Shown: one piece after another, positions 27,033 through 36,884 of the stretch
Layout of the letters: each line of letters opens with the position of its first letter
Position numbering within the stretch: the first letter of the stretch is position 1
NCBI RefSeq assembly: GCF_003577475.1
Contig: NZ_QPEP01000003.1
Coordinates: forward strand, 248,001-312,000
Origin: Salinibius halmophilus
Lineage (GTDB): Bacteria; Pseudomonadota; Gammaproteobacteria; Pseudomonadales; Natronospirillaceae
Direction of reading: 5' to 3'
Length of the DNA stretch: 64,000 bases
Translations under genes and position numbers: made by a program
The notes under the pieces: model-generated
What the model was told of the DNA's origin: nothing
What the model saw: only the letters and a program-made list of their open reading frames with translations
The model's database searches: none

Positions 27033-30000
27033 TTAAAGAAGCTGTTTCAAAGGTTCATTTGGATCTAAGTAGTTTGGGTCGTTCGGATCCATGTAGTTTG
27101 GATCATTTGGATCCACGTAGTTTGGATCATTTGGATCCACAAAGTTTGGATCATTTGGATCCACATAGTTTGGATCATTTGGATCCACGTAGTTTGGATC
27201 ATTTGGATCCATTGAGTCATTAGGGTCCATTGGGTCTTGGAAGTCTCCGTCCATCCAAGGATCAACCACCGCAGGGAAGGCACAGAAGCGCATTAACCCA
27301 CTGAATTGAAGGTCTTGTTGCACTTCGAATACCAACTGTTCAGCCGTTTTGTAGCCACGCACAAAGTCACCGAGTTTCCACTCAAGAATCTGGCGATAGC
27401 CTTGCTGATATGGCGGGTTCAAGCGTGTATTCAAACCTAGGTTGATTGCCGCTGGGCTTGCCGCTAACTCTTGCTGAATATCCTTCACATTTTGGTTTTC
27501 AATTGTAAGGCCGGTGTGCTGCCCAGCTGGTACTTCGCCAACAAAGTTAGCAACCAACTCAGCATACTCAGGCGTTTGCATAAAGGCTAAGAAACGTTCT
27601 TGTGCCTCTGCATTTACCCCTCTAACTGGCGCATACCCCCCATCTGACCAACTGACTAACGGCCCGCCTGGCAAACCAGACACCTTAGTTTGAATATCTG
27701 GGTTGGTTACGTAGATTGGGCTATTCGGGCCAAGTGACCATGAGCCGTCAATCATTGCCAGCGCTTCGCCATTAGCAAACTTCTCACGCAACGAGTCGTA
27801 ATAGATCTCGTTTTCGAGCATACCGTCTTGTGAATAGCTTCCCGGTACTAACTTGCCATCCGCGAGCCACTGCTCAACTGTTTGCCACGCTTCTAGCACA
27901 TCAGCATTGTTGTAGCACAGCTGATTATTGGCCATCGACCGCAGTGTAGACTCTGGCACAAGCCCAGCCATCATCACACTATCGATGATTTGCGCAAGGT
28001 ACCAATCATGAGTCGCCATAATCATTGGGTCGACGTTGGTGGTATTGCTCAACAAGGCCTCGAAATCAGCGAAGGTTGCTGGCGGTGTACCATTGGTCAG
28101 CAAGCCGGTATTCCAAATCAACCCTTGCGCCTGAATGGTATGCGGCAATGCATATGGCAAGCCACCTACACGAAGCGCATCGAGCGAACTACGTGAGAAC
28201 ACAGTTTGGTCGAATGGCAAACGCACACTGCGCAAGAAGAACGACCGGTCGGCTAGCCAATTGCTGGTACGGCTTAGCATAAAGTCTGCTTCCACCGGGC
28301 TACCAAGAATCGCCCAAGACAGCTCATCATACTGGCCAGAGTCAGCAATCAATACCGGTTCAATCGTCAAATCTGGAAGGAACTCGCGCTCGTTGATCGC
28401 TTGGAACAGATCCAAATCTTGCTTGCGGTAGGTGTAGATCACCAAGGTATTTGGATCATCTTCACGAATAAAGCCTCCGTCGTAGTCGAAGTCTTGCTGC
28501 AATAAGCTGAATTGTTCATCAGTTGGCAAACGGTTGTAGCTTAGCGTGGTTGTGCACCCTTCAACCTCAACACTGGCTATTTGTGTTGGGCTAGAGATTA
28601 CTTTACGCGCATTACTATCAACCGCTACCGTTGCACCACTTTCACTCTGGTAAGTGCCTGTAATTTCACCATCTGCAGACAAGTTCAGTAATGCCGTCAT
28701 ACCCAATGCCGACTCGTCAAGCGGCTCACCCGGTTGCCAGCGAGTAAGCAGCGTATCGCGCTCATCCCAGCAAGTATCACCGTTGCCTTGAACCTCGTAG
28801 GTTAGGAACCAAGCACCACCTAGCGGATCTTCGGTGTGTGTTTCTAGTTCGTATTCTACCGGTAGTACGCTTACCGCAGGCGCGTCAACACCCTGCATCA
28901 TGCAGTCTAGGGTTAGGTGCATGGTTACATTTACCGACGCAACTGAGCTTGGCAGAATGGTTTTAAGCGGGTCCTCAAAGTCATTTTTGCCAAATACCGC
29001 AATGTCACCTAATCCAGCTTCATTGGCATCTGTTACCTTAACGTCTACACCGCCTTCGCACATTTCATTGCTAAGCTCACCATCGCCTTGAACAAATAAG
29101 GCAAGCACGTCTGCCGCTGAGACATCCAGGGCTGATGCAATGGTATAGGTGAACGCGGTTGTGCCATCGAACGTAGCTGGGAATGGTACCAAGTTGCCGT
29201 CTTGATCTTGTGGGTAAGTGTCATCCCACACAACGCTACCAGGCGTTAGTGTGTCAGGTTGGCGGAAGACCGATTCAGGGAACAACTGGCTTAAATTAAA
29301 CTCTGTGTACTCTGGGTCGTTGGTTAATGAACCACCAGTTGGCAGGTTCTCGGCATTATCGTTTTCCCCTGCTTTCGGTGTGATTTCAGTGATTGGCATT
29401 GGCCGGTCATACGCTTCTGGTACGCTAGCGTTGATATCAACATCAGCACCAGTCATACGGAAGTCTTGCCAGCAAATCAGCGTTGTATTGCCATCGCTAC
29501 CACCCATCGACTGCAAGCTTGGTGATATCTCAATGAGTTCAATAACCCCATTGCCGTTGGCATCGCGGAACTGCCAGTTATCGCTATCTAGATAACAGCC
29601 ATTGAAGTCGATATCTGCACAAGCAAAGCCAGTTTCTTGATACATCTCATATGGCGACATCATATAGTCTGGTCGAATAAAAGCACCCGACTCGTAATCG
29701 GCAAGCGTTGGGCCGTGAACGGTGGCACCACTTATGCCTTTTTCCGCATGACTATAAACACCATCTGTGATCGTCCAACCGTCTTCTTCGATATAGGCAA
29801 ACACAGTTTTTTCACCAGCAATGGTTGCTTCGAGCATTAGGTACATGCCTGAATCGGCAGGAGACTCTTGCCACTGAATATCATTCCGTGTTTCTTGCAT
29901 GCCTAGGCCATCGGCTAACGTTGCGGTAACACCGTCTGCCACCACTGGCGTGTCACTAAAGAAGCAAACCGACTCGGTTGCGTTCGTACCACATTCATAG

Positions 30001-30803
30001 GTTTCACCTTCAGGTGAGGCAGCCGCTATGTCATCGGCACTCATTGCACGACCTTCTACAACCACATCACCCGATTCGGTTTTGCTGTAGTAAAAGCCCG
30101 TATGGGCATCCACATGCATACCCTGAACATTCACGTACTCGTTCGATTCACTATCAATAATGAAGTTTTCGACATACTCAGCTTCATAGCCGTTGTCATC
30201 CATACGATGCATAAATGGCATGAACGCTTGCGCTTGTTCAATCCAGTTATTGTCATCGCCTGCAATGTTGTCGATGTCTTTTGGTACCAGCGACTGCGAT
30301 GCTTCATCATAGGTAGTCAACCAGTTTAGCGCACCAATTTCCCAGCTTTGCAGCGTTTCATCCCAGTAGTAGTTGTTGCTCCACATGTACTCGTAAAGTG
30401 TATCGAGTGTGGTGCACTGCTCGCCGGCATCGAAGCTAGGGGCAGCTCGATAAGCGGCCACCGCTTGCGACACGTTGGTTTCAAAACCACCGTTCATCCC
30501 ATCATCGAACTGACCAAAAAATGGGTTTCGAATTTGGCGAATATCATCCGGTAAGTTAGGGGTATCGAAGTACGTTGGCTCAGGTTCACCGTCGTGATCC
30601 ATACCTGTGTAAGTTTCTATGACTTGAATGAGGGTACCGGCGATTTCATTACCACTTACCGCTACTGCTGGTTTAATAATCCCTGCAGGCACTTTGCCAT
30701 CTGGGCCTTGCAGGTTTCCATCTACATCCGAAACAGACTCACGCATTAGGCTAGTTTCTAGTACATCGAAACAAGGCAAAAACTCGAATGGCACCGATGC
30801 CAT
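27033..30803 (-). CDS. large acidic protein with a fused ABC-type solute-binding domain and DPNDPNY repeats
   Basis: A 1256-residue protein. Residues 1 to about 790 are acidic, unlike any family I recognise, with beta-rich segments and scattered cysteine pairs (EQCTTLD, ETYECGTNATESVCFF, ADIDFNGCYLDSDNW). Residues about 792-1180 resemble an extracellular sugar-binding protein of MalE type (LPYALPHTIQAQGLIWN, MIDGSWSLG, VRGVNAEAQERFLAFM). Residues 1190-1251 hold six DPNDPN(Y/F) repeats. No signal peptide is visible, and a stop lies two codons upstream of the ATG, which has no ribosome-binding site, so the 5' end may be damaged or the start misjudged. Confidence 0.75.
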   Translation of the reverse strand: MASVPFEFLPCFDVLETSLMRESVSDVDGNLQGPDGKVPAGIIKPAVAVSGNEIAGTLIQVIETYTGMDHDGEPEPTYFDTPNLPDDIRQIRNPFFGQFDDGMNGGFETNVSQAVAAYRAAPSFDAGEQCTTLDTLYEYMWSNNYYWDETLQSWEIGALNWLTTYDEASQSLVPKDIDNIAGDDNNWIEQAQAFMPFMHRMDDNGYEAEYVENFIIDSESNEYVNVQGMHVDAHTGFYYSKTESGDVVVEGRAMSADDIAAASPEGETYECGTNATESVCFFSDTPVVADGVTATLADGLGMQETRNDIQWQESPADSGMYLMLEATIAGEKTVFAYIEEDGWTITDGVYSHAEKGISGATVHGPTLADYESGAFIRPDYMMSPYEMYQETGFACADIDFNGCYLDSDNWQFRDANGNGVIELIEISPSLQSMGGSDGNTTLICWQDFRMTGADVDINASVPEAYDRPMPITEITPKAGENDNAENLPTGGSLTNDPEYTEFNLSQLFPESVFRQPDTLTPGSVVWDDTYPQDQDGNLVPFPATFDGTTAFTYTIASALDVSAADVLALFVQGDGELSNEMCEGGVDVKVTDANEAGLGDIAVFGKNDFEDPLKTILPSSVASVNVTMHLTLDCMMQGVDAPAVSVLPVEYELETHTEDPLGGAWFLTYEVQGNGDTCWDERDTLLTRWQPGEPLDESALGMTALLNLSADGEITGTYQSESGATVAVDSNARKVISSPTQIASVEVEGCTTTLSYNRLPTDEQFSLLQQDFDYDGGFIREDDPNTLVIYTYRKQDLDLFQAINEREFLPDLTIEPVLIADSGQYDELSWAILGSPVEADFMLSRTSNWLADRSFFLRSVRLPFDQTVFSRSSLDALRVGGLPYALPHTIQAQGLIWNTGLLTNGTPPATFADFEALLSNTTNVDPMIMATHDWYLAQIIDSVMMAGLVPESTLRSMANNQLCYNNADVLEAWQTVEQWLADGKLVPGSYSQDGMLENEIYYDSLREKFANGEALAMIDGSWSLGPNSPIYVTNPDIQTKVSGLPGGPLVSWSDGGYAPVRGVNAEAQERFLAFMQTPEYAELVANFVGEVPAGQHTGLTIENQNVKDIQQELAASPAAINLGLNTRLNPPYQQGYRQILEWKLGDFVRGYKTAEQLVFEVQQDLQFSGLMRFCAFPAVVDPWMDGDFQDPMDPNDSMDPNDPNYVDPNDPNYVDPNDPNFVDPNDPNYVDPNDPNYMDPNDPNYLDPNEPLKQLL
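27059..27234 (-). repeat. 24-base tandem repeat encoding DPNDPNY(V/M/L)
   Basis: Six units of 24 bases, each encoding eight residues, lie at the 3' end of the large gene. Third-position changes and Y-to-F, V-to-M or V-to-L substitutions separate the units. The regular Asp/Asn/Pro pattern suggests a rigid, possibly calcium-binding tail. Confidence 0.85.
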
Positions 30804-30832
30804 TCGCTACAAAAAGAATCATCTAACAAAGT

Positions 30833-31279
30833 TCAAAGTTTTGTAACAGAAACTTGGATAGACCGAAGTACTTCTTTGCACGTAGGTGCAACCAACAAGT
30901 CACTGCGGTACACGGCTTGGCCATCATTCAACACAATAATGCACTGCACCCCGCGTTGTGGGTCTACAAAGCCACCCTGTAATTCAAACTGGGCTTGTTT
31001 ACCTGTGGGGTAAGTCACCTCAACCCAGCCATTGCCCAAAATAGTTACTTTGTGAAACGGGCGCAGCGTTTGCGAATAACCCGCTACAATAAAAATGAAA
31101 GCCACCAGAGGCACTTGCCAAAGTGCTGCACGCATTGAGTGCGCTTTGCCTTTGCGCCAAGCACTAAAGCGGCTTACGTAATGGCTTAATACACCTGCTA
31201 CCACACCAACCGTGCACCACAAACGAAACTCTGCCCACTGGGCGGCGGGATCTGACAGCTCAATAACAGTGGGTAGCAT
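30833..31279 (-). CDS. membrane-anchored protein of unknown function
   Basis: A 148-residue protein with two hydrophobic segments (FRLWCTVGVVAGVLSHYV, then ALWQVPLVAFIFIVAGYS) and a soluble C-terminal domain of about 75 residues (VEVTYPTGKQAQFELQGGFV). I recognise no family. It follows the next membrane protein gene by 5 bases on the same strand, so they probably form an operon. The 1256-residue gene begins 29 bases downstream. Confidence 0.6.
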   Translation of the reverse strand: MLPTVIELSDPAAQWAEFRLWCTVGVVAGVLSHYVSRFSAWRKGKAHSMRAALWQVPLVAFIFIVAGYSQTLRPFHKVTILGNGWVEVTYPTGKQAQFELQGGFVDPQRGVQCIIVLNDGQAVYRSDLLVAPTCKEVLRSIQVSVTKL

Positions 31280-31284
31280 AGGCG

Positions 31285-32274
31285 CTAATACTGGGTAGCA
31301 ATCAGCGTTTTCTGGCGCCCAGGTACCGCACTACACAAAATAAAAATAATAAGACTAATACCAGTATTGACCCACTGAAACACCATCATCCAATCTTCCT
31401 CCCGCACATAACTACTATGAGAATAAAAGCCCGAGTTCAAAAACGGGCCAACGAGTAAAATAACGGTAATAGCGGCTGCAATGAGTTGTAGTGGCCACAA
31501 AATTGCAATGGGGATGAGTGGCGGCCAACCAATGTTCCTAAAGCGTTGAGCGGCCAGATTGGCTACCAAATAGGTATAACAAATTGCAGCTAATATGCCC
31601 AGTATCGAGGTTACCAAGACAAGAAATACCGCTGCGGAATCACTCTGAGTAGACTCCAGTACAAAAAACGAGACCAATGACAGTAAAACAGTTACCACGG
31701 TAAGAAGCATGAACGCAACAACACCACACAACACGTAATAGCGCCGACTAATACTGCCATGCCAAGACAGAGGCATTTTACATAGTTGAGCAATATTAGG
31801 GCGAGACGTATCAGCCTGCTCTGGCTCAGTATATGACTCAACTGGCACCTCTCCCGGTGCATTGTTAAAGCTGGAAACAAGCCGTTCAAAGGTGGCGCGT
31901 TTCGATTTATCAATGATACTGAGTGCAACTTTCACTTGCTTTTCGTTCTGTAGATAAAATATCGCCCTATGCTTTTCAACTTTGGTCGCGCGTACTTCGC
32001 TGTACGCCACCAGTCGACGCGAAGCAAGTGGCGCTGGCTTAAATTCAAAATACTTTTCGTCAAATCGAAATACTGGTTTACGCTGCCACAGCGTATTGAT
32101 ACCACCAATTAACATAGCGAGCACGGCAGGGAAGGCAAACCCTGCTGAACTTGAGTTTTCAGAGGTCATAATCATGACCAAAACTAACCCAAAGAGACCA
32201 AGCCAAAACGAAATATGGAATATTACACGCTGTGCAATTGGAGTGTAAAAATTCATGGGTGTGATGTGATGCAT
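31285..32274 (-). CDS. multi-pass membrane protein, DUF805-like in part
   Basis: A 329-residue protein with two N-terminal helices, a cytoplasmic segment of about 100 residues (FRFDEKYFEFKPAPLASRR, a PH-like stretch of strands) and four C-terminal helices. The segment LAAQRFRNIGWPPLIPIAIL resembles the R-x-x-D/N-I-G motif of DUF805 proteins. AAGGA 7 bases before the ATG supports the start at 32274. The function is unknown. Confidence 0.6.
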   Translation of the reverse strand: MHHITPMNFYTPIAQRVIFHISFWLGLFGLVLVMIMTSENSSSAGFAFPAVLAMLIGGINTLWQRKPVFRFDEKYFEFKPAPLASRRLVAYSEVRATKVEKHRAIFYLQNEKQVKVALSIIDKSKRATFERLVSSFNNAPGEVPVESYTEPEQADTSRPNIAQLCKMPLSWHGSISRRYYVLCGVVAFMLLTVVTVLLSLVSFFVLESTQSDSAAVFLVLVTSILGILAAICYTYLVANLAAQRFRNIGWPPLIPIAILWPLQLIAAAITVILLVGPFLNSGFYSHSSYVREEDWMMVFQWVNTGISLIIFILCSAVPGRQKTLIATQY

Positions 32275-32351
32275 GGTAAAGTCCTTTCCTGTTTATTAAC
32301 CCTGAAAATAAACTGCACCCCTGAGTGGTTTTATGGGGGCAGCTTGGTTTT

Positions 32352-32651
32352 TTAGCCGCCTCGCTCGAACTCGGTAACAAACTCAGCCCGCTTTTTAGCG
32401 TCGCAAACCATTCGAGCAAAAACGATTGGCAATAAGCCATAGGGTACAAATGGGATACCGCCAATGATTGCAAACACAAAGCCAGTTTTGTAGCGATAGG
32501 TATGCAACAAAAAACCGCCTATGACGTTGATAAAAAGAAATATAGCACCTAAAAAAAGCACCAAATTCACTGCATATGGGCTGTAGAAGCGGTCAGCAAA
32601 TGCCATAACAATGACCGGATAAAAAGCAATACTTATCCAATACTTAATCAT
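32352..32651 (-). CDS. small membrane protein of unknown function
   Basis: A 99-residue protein with three hydrophobic helices (WISIAFYPVIVMAFA, LVLFLGAIFLFINVIGGFLL, TGFVFAIIGGIPFVPYGLLP) and a charged C-terminus (AKKRAEFVTEFERGG). No family is recognised. It is upstream of, and on the same strand as, the two preceding membrane proteins. Confidence 0.55.
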   Translation of the reverse strand: MIKYWISIAFYPVIVMAFADRFYSPYAVNLVLFLGAIFLFINVIGGFLLHTYRYKTGFVFAIIGGIPFVPYGLLPIVFARMVCDAKKRAEFVTEFERGG

Positions 32652-32850
32652 GCTGACGCACCCTTGCGTAACTTTTGCGCTGTGGCGGGTCCATAGTCAC
32701 AATAAGATTCCCTTCAGTTGTAGAAATAGCGGCTGGCCAGTGTTGGCCATGCCGTGGAAAGAAGATATCAATAGTATACGCGCTGTTCAACACCACTCAT
32801 CGCGAAGCGGACAATTGCGGACATAGATAGCCCAAATAACCACCAAGTAG

Positions 32851-32887
32851 GTCCGTAAATCATTCGCGCAGCGAATGTTTGCGGACA
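32851..32887. repeat. nested hairpin repeat, copy 2
   Basis: The outer arms GTCCGTAAA / TTTGCGGAC and the GCA loop are the same as at 15452-15486, but the inner stem is CATTCGC / GCGAATG. Both arms of the inner stem have changed together. Confidence 0.75.
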
Positions 32888-32896
32888 GGGATGTCC

Positions 32897-32937
32897 ACGT
32901 CACCCCCGAGTGCTTTTATCGGGGTCTAGCCTCGGTT
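32897..32937. repeat. 41-base direct repeat, left copy
   Basis: This segment, starting ACGTCACCCCCGAGTG and ending CCTCGGTT, recurs with a single C/T difference at 36781-36821. The two copies flank the 1206-residue surface protein gene. It contains the hairpin CCCCGA-GTGCTTTTA-TCGGGG. Confidence 0.8.
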
Positions 32938-33101
32938 AATAACCACCCCGCGCAACCAATCACTAACCCACACGAAAACCATAACAAAAAACACCCAAAA
33001 GCCTGCCCAACCAGTTAGTTTACTACCCCGAAAGCCAGTTGATCCTAATGCAGTTCAAAGACATTATATTCGCTTCGTTCAACAAATATTAAGGGACTAA
33101 T

Positions 33102-36100
33102 ATGAAGCGACTTCTGTTGCCTACCCTAGCCTGTGTTACCAGCCTCAGCCTCGGTGCCGAATTCACCGTTAACTCCACAATGGATACCATAGACAGCAAC
33201 CTTGGAGATGGCATTTGCCAAGACGACAACGGCAACTGCACGCTACGTGCCGCTGTAATGGAGGCAAACCAAACGCCTGAACAAGATACAATTATCTTGG
33301 GCACTAACGAGTACTTCATTGCACGTGGTGGCACAGAAGAAGACGCTAGTGAATCCGGTGACCTAGATATACTGACCGACATTGTGATTCAAGCGGCAGG
33401 TGTGGACGCAACTGCCATTAACGGAAGGAATATTAACCGGCTCATAGACGTTCACACTGGCGCATCGCTATCGTTGTCGGGCGTCACCCTAACCGGTGGC
33501 AATGCAAATAACGGTTCGGCAATTCGCTCCCAAGGTAACTTGGTGCTGAGCGACTGCGCGGTACAGAACAATTTAATTGCAGATTCTGGCGCGATTTACG
33601 CCGCCAAAGACAGTACGGCTAGCATTAGTAACTGTACTTTTCAGAATAACCTTAACACACCAGAAAATACCGAAGTGTATGCAACCGGTATTCATAGCAG
33701 TGAAGCGACCGTCGACTTGGCAAGTGTTGCCTTTATTGGCACTGACTCACCAAGTAAGGGGTATGGTATTTATACCAGCAGTGGTTCATTCCTAACTGCC
33801 GACCAACTAAGCTTTACGAATGTAAAACTTAACACAGCGATTTACAGCTACTACTACGAATATAGTGCCAACGCGACGGGCAAGATTTCACTGCAGAACT
33901 TCAAAGTGGATAACTCGCAGATAACTAACAATATAGTTCGAGGAACCCGAGTATCTGTTGACAATGCCACGATCAAAAACTCAAGTGGCAGATTCATATA
34001 TGCACACTATGTGAATGTAACAAACTCAAATATCAGCGACCTTACGGCAGACTACCCACAGTACACTGGTATCTATGCGCATAGTGGTTTAACAGTTGAG
34101 AACTCCGTTTTTGACAACTTAACAGCAAGAAATTGCACAGCTATTGAAGCAGACGATCGCACCGTTGCCAGAATTGTAAACACTAGGTTTACCAACAACA
34201 CCGCCACCGATAACTATGGCATTGTTTGTGTTAACTCTGGCAGTTATGTGGGCAACAGCCACTTTGAAAATAACCAAGCAGTGCATGGTGTTTTACATAC
34301 TGGCTACGGTGGCGGGTCTACCAACCGGGTAGAAGTTTACGCTACATCTTTCATTGATAATAAAACTACAAAATGGGGTGGCGCGCTGTATCTTGGTACC
34401 GACACAGTATTAAACAGCGTTTTATTAGTGAACAACAGCGCAGGTGAAGCTGGCCAAGCTATATATGTTGGTGCAGGCCAGCATGAAGCAAACTTCACTA
34501 CCATTTATTCACCCAACACAGACCAGCCACTCGTAGCGTTTAACGATGCGACTAAACATAGCATGTCATTTAGCAATAGTGTGCTAGAGGCTGCCACAAA
34601 TGCCTGTACTGCCGGTATGACATCACTTGGGTACAATGCGCTATTGGACAGCACAACCTGCTCCGCATTCAGTGCCGCGACTGGCGATGTAGCGGCCACA
34701 ACGGCAATGCAAAATTGGGATGCCAAGCAGGGCATCATGACAGCTACTGAAGGCGCCCAACTACTTAATACAGCCAATAAAACAGCTTGCGCTAATTATC
34801 GAGTAGATGCGTTGGGCAATTTACGCGCAGACCAAACAGCCTGTGACCGCGGTGCAATTGAGTTTGGCGCAGCCAAAGCGGCACAAGGAACCATTGCCTT
34901 TAAAGCGCCCGAATTTACCATGATTGAAGGGGCTGTGCCTAACGGTGAACTAGTATTACAGCGCCAAGGTGGCAGCGATGGCACGGTAACGTTCACTATT
35001 AATGATATTGATGTCGAGAATATTGGAACGCAATTTTACAGCTTTCCAAACAATCAAACCATCACGTGGGAACACGGAGATACTGCGGACAAAGTTATTG
35101 AAGTACCTGTAAACGGCGATTCAGTCCGCGAGTATAACCAACAGTCGATCACTTTTGAGATATCTAACATCAAAGGTGGTGCCAATATCCTTCCAGGTGC
35201 TTCCACTGCCAAGCTAGTGATTGAAGATGATGAAAGGCAAATAGGCAGCCTTGATTGGGGAAGAACCTATAGACCGATTAACGTAGAAGAGTCGGCTGGC
35301 ATTTTATCTATTGAAGTTAAGCGAAAAGATGGACGAGACGGTGAGGTGTCTGTTGACTACCAAACAATAGATGGCAGCGCATTGGCAGGTGAAAACTACC
35401 AGGCCGTGCAAGGCACGCTAACTTGGAAAGACTTAGAGTACGACAGCAAGTTCATTGAAATACCAATAATAGACAACACCTATTTCGAAGGCGGTTCGTC
35501 TAATTTTGAACTTGAACTTCTTAATCCAACAGGTGGCTTAACGGGTGACGGGGTGCAAGAGTTTGCCATTACCGACAATGAAGAGCGACCACAAAACCCG
35601 GGTAAAATTAGCATCACTACTACCAGTTCAGAAATGCGCTGGTTCGAAGGCGACCCGATAAAGCACGTAATTGTTGAGCGCTCAGGCGGGTTTGATGAGC
35701 AACAACTGGTAAGCTGGCGACTAGATGGCAGTAACCTAGAAGACGATTTCTTGGTAACCGGCGGCACTCTGGTATTTTCTGACCAAGAAACGCAGAAAAC
35801 CATTAAATTGCAAACTCACGACGACGGCATTTACGAAAAAGATGAAGGCTTCGGCATTCAAATTTTCAACGTAAAAGGCGGTGCAACCTTTGCAACCACC
35901 ACCAAATCTTTGGTGATTCTAAACGACGACGCCAAACCACAACCAGGTACCTTCTCAATTCGCTCGTTACTATATGGGTTTAACGAGGCAAGCGGAGTGG
36001 CGTCGGTGATGATTGAGCGCACCGAAGGCAGCGATGGTATTGTGACCCTTTCACTAAAAGCAGCACCCGAGACACTGCCTGCAGCATATGCCGGTACAGA

Positions 36101-36722
36101 CTTTGAAGCACCTGTAAGCCAAGTGATATTTGCCGATGGCGAAACCGCTAAACAGATTGATATAAAGCTAATTAACGATGACCTAAAAGAGGAAGACGAA
36201 CTGTTTGAAGTAAGCATTACTAAAGTAGAAAGCAGCAACGCTTTAGTTAGCGCTCAAATAGACCGCAGCGCCAGCAGCGCGACGGTAATGATTATCGACG
36301 ATGAAACGCATGGTTTGCCAGTTGCTACACCAACCACAGTTGTTACCCCAACTGCAACGCCAGATGTAACGCCAACCGTTACAGCCGTTGTAACACCAAC
36401 AATTACGCCAACCGTTACACCAACCATTACGACTGTAGTAACGCCAAGAGTAACGCCAAGCGCAACACAGGCGGTTACCCCTGTCGTTACAGCAAAGGTG
36501 ACACCAACGGTTACGCCAACAAGCGTGGTAACGGCTACAGTAAGCCCAACAACAAACCCAACCACTACACCAACTGCTGTAACAACCGCAACCCCTGCGC
36601 CACAGCCAAACCAGCAGGTAGCAGCAAACAACAGTGGTGAGGAGAAGTCGGGTAGTTTTGGTGGCTTATTTGGCTTACTACTCGTAGCTGGCTTAATGGC
36701 AAGCCGCAGAAAAACGCATTAA
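33102..36722 (+). CDS. large surface protein: CSLREA-type N-terminus, beta-helix, Calx-beta domains, GlyGly-CTERM-like tail
   Basis: A 1206-residue protein with a signal peptide (MKRLLLPTLACVTSLSLGA). DGICQDDNGNCTLRAAVMEA matches the CSLREA-type N-terminal motif, followed by parallel beta-helix repeats to about residue 590. Four Calx-beta-like domains follow near 596-708, 715-825, 833-944 and 948-1066 (GSDGTVTF, EDDERQIGSLDW, LNDDAKPQPGTFSI are typical). Residues 1075-1167 are a Thr/Pro/Val stalk. The C-terminus (GSFGGLFGLLLVAGL, then RRK) has the form of a GlyGly-CTERM sorting signal. Probably a type II-secreted, rhombosortase-processed adhesin. Confidence 0.85.
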   Translation: MKRLLLPTLACVTSLSLGAEFTVNSTMDTIDSNLGDGICQDDNGNCTLRAAVMEANQTPEQDTIILGTNEYFIARGGTEEDASESGDLDILTDIVIQAAGVDATAINGRNINRLIDVHTGASLSLSGVTLTGGNANNGSAIRSQGNLVLSDCAVQNNLIADSGAIYAAKDSTASISNCTFQNNLNTPENTEVYATGIHSSEATVDLASVAFIGTDSPSKGYGIYTSSGSFLTADQLSFTNVKLNTAIYSYYYEYSANATGKISLQNFKVDNSQITNNIVRGTRVSVDNATIKNSSGRFIYAHYVNVTNSNISDLTADYPQYTGIYAHSGLTVENSVFDNLTARNCTAIEADDRTVARIVNTRFTNNTATDNYGIVCVNSGSYVGNSHFENNQAVHGVLHTGYGGGSTNRVEVYATSFIDNKTTKWGGALYLGTDTVLNSVLLVNNSAGEAGQAIYVGAGQHEANFTTIYSPNTDQPLVAFNDATKHSMSFSNSVLEAATNACTAGMTSLGYNALLDSTTCSAFSAATGDVAATTAMQNWDAKQGIMTATEGAQLLNTANKTACANYRVDALGNLRADQTACDRGAIEFGAAKAAQGTIAFKAPEFTMIEGAVPNGELVLQRQGGSDGTVTFTINDIDVENIGTQFYSFPNNQTITWEHGDTADKVIEVPVNGDSVREYNQQSITFEISNIKGGANILPGASTAKLVIEDDERQIGSLDWGRTYRPINVEESAGILSIEVKRKDGRDGEVSVDYQTIDGSALAGENYQAVQGTLTWKDLEYDSKFIEIPIIDNTYFEGGSSNFELELLNPTGGLTGDGVQEFAITDNEERPQNPGKISITTTSSEMRWFEGDPIKHVIVERSGGFDEQQLVSWRLDGSNLEDDFLVTGGTLVFSDQETQKTIKLQTHDDGIYEKDEGFGIQIFNVKGGATFATTTKSLVILNDDAKPQPGTFSIRSLLYGFNEASGVASVMIERTEGSDGIVTLSLKAAPETLPAAYAGTDFEAPVSQVIFADGETAKQIDIKLINDDLKEEDELFEVSITKVESSNALVSAQIDRSASSATVMIIDDETHGLPVATPTTVVTPTATPDVTPTVTAVVTPTITPTVTPTITTVVTPRVTPSATQAVTPVVTAKVTPTVTPTSVVTATVSPTTNPTTTPTAVTTATPAPQPNQQVAANNSGEEKSGSFGGLFGLLLVAGLMASRRKTH

Positions 36723-36730
36723 ACGTGATT

Positions 36731-36821
36731 CGGGACATGGATGTCCCGATTAACCACCGGGGATGTCCCGATTAACCACCACGTCACCCCCGAGTGCTTT
36801 TATCGGGGTCTAGTCTCGGTT
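36731..36821. repeat. palindromic and direct repeats downstream of the surface protein gene
   Basis: CGGGACAT and ATGTCCCG form an inverted repeat at 36731-36748. GGATGTCCCGATTAACCACC occurs twice (36739-36758 and 36761-36780). Next comes the right copy of the 41-base direct repeat (36781-36821), with the hairpin CCCCGA-loop-TCGGGG at 36788-36808. The inverted repeat may help end transcription. Confidence 0.75.
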
Positions 36822-36850
36822 CAAATACCTGTACTCAACTGCCAAACTAG

Positions 36851-36875
36851 ATTCCCGCTAACCCCACGCGGGAAT
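36851..36875. repeat. ATTCCCGC / GCGGGAAT palindrome, copy 1
   Basis: Eight-base arms around a 9-base loop, in the gap between two convergent genes. A second copy with a 4-base loop is at 59760-59779. Confidence 0.65.
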
Positions 36876-36884
36876 GACGACTCA

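Larger units (their letters stand above)
32652..33101. other. 450-base intergenic region with repeats
   Basis: I see no gene here. The segment holds a nested hairpin repeat (32851-32887), a copy of the CCCCGA-loop-TCGGGG palindrome (32904-32924), and, near its right end, the leader of the large surface protein gene. Confidence 0.7.

Noticed and set aside
27020-27223. Rightward ORF with repeated SLDHLDP units
   Set aside because: It is the antisense reading of the 24-base tandem repeat in the large leftward gene; it has no ribosome-binding site and its protein repeat is a by-product.
36254-36631. Leftward ORF rich in Val and Gly (VGVTVGV)
   Set aside because: It is the reverse reading of the Thr/Pro/Val stalk of the surface protein; it has no signal or context of its own.
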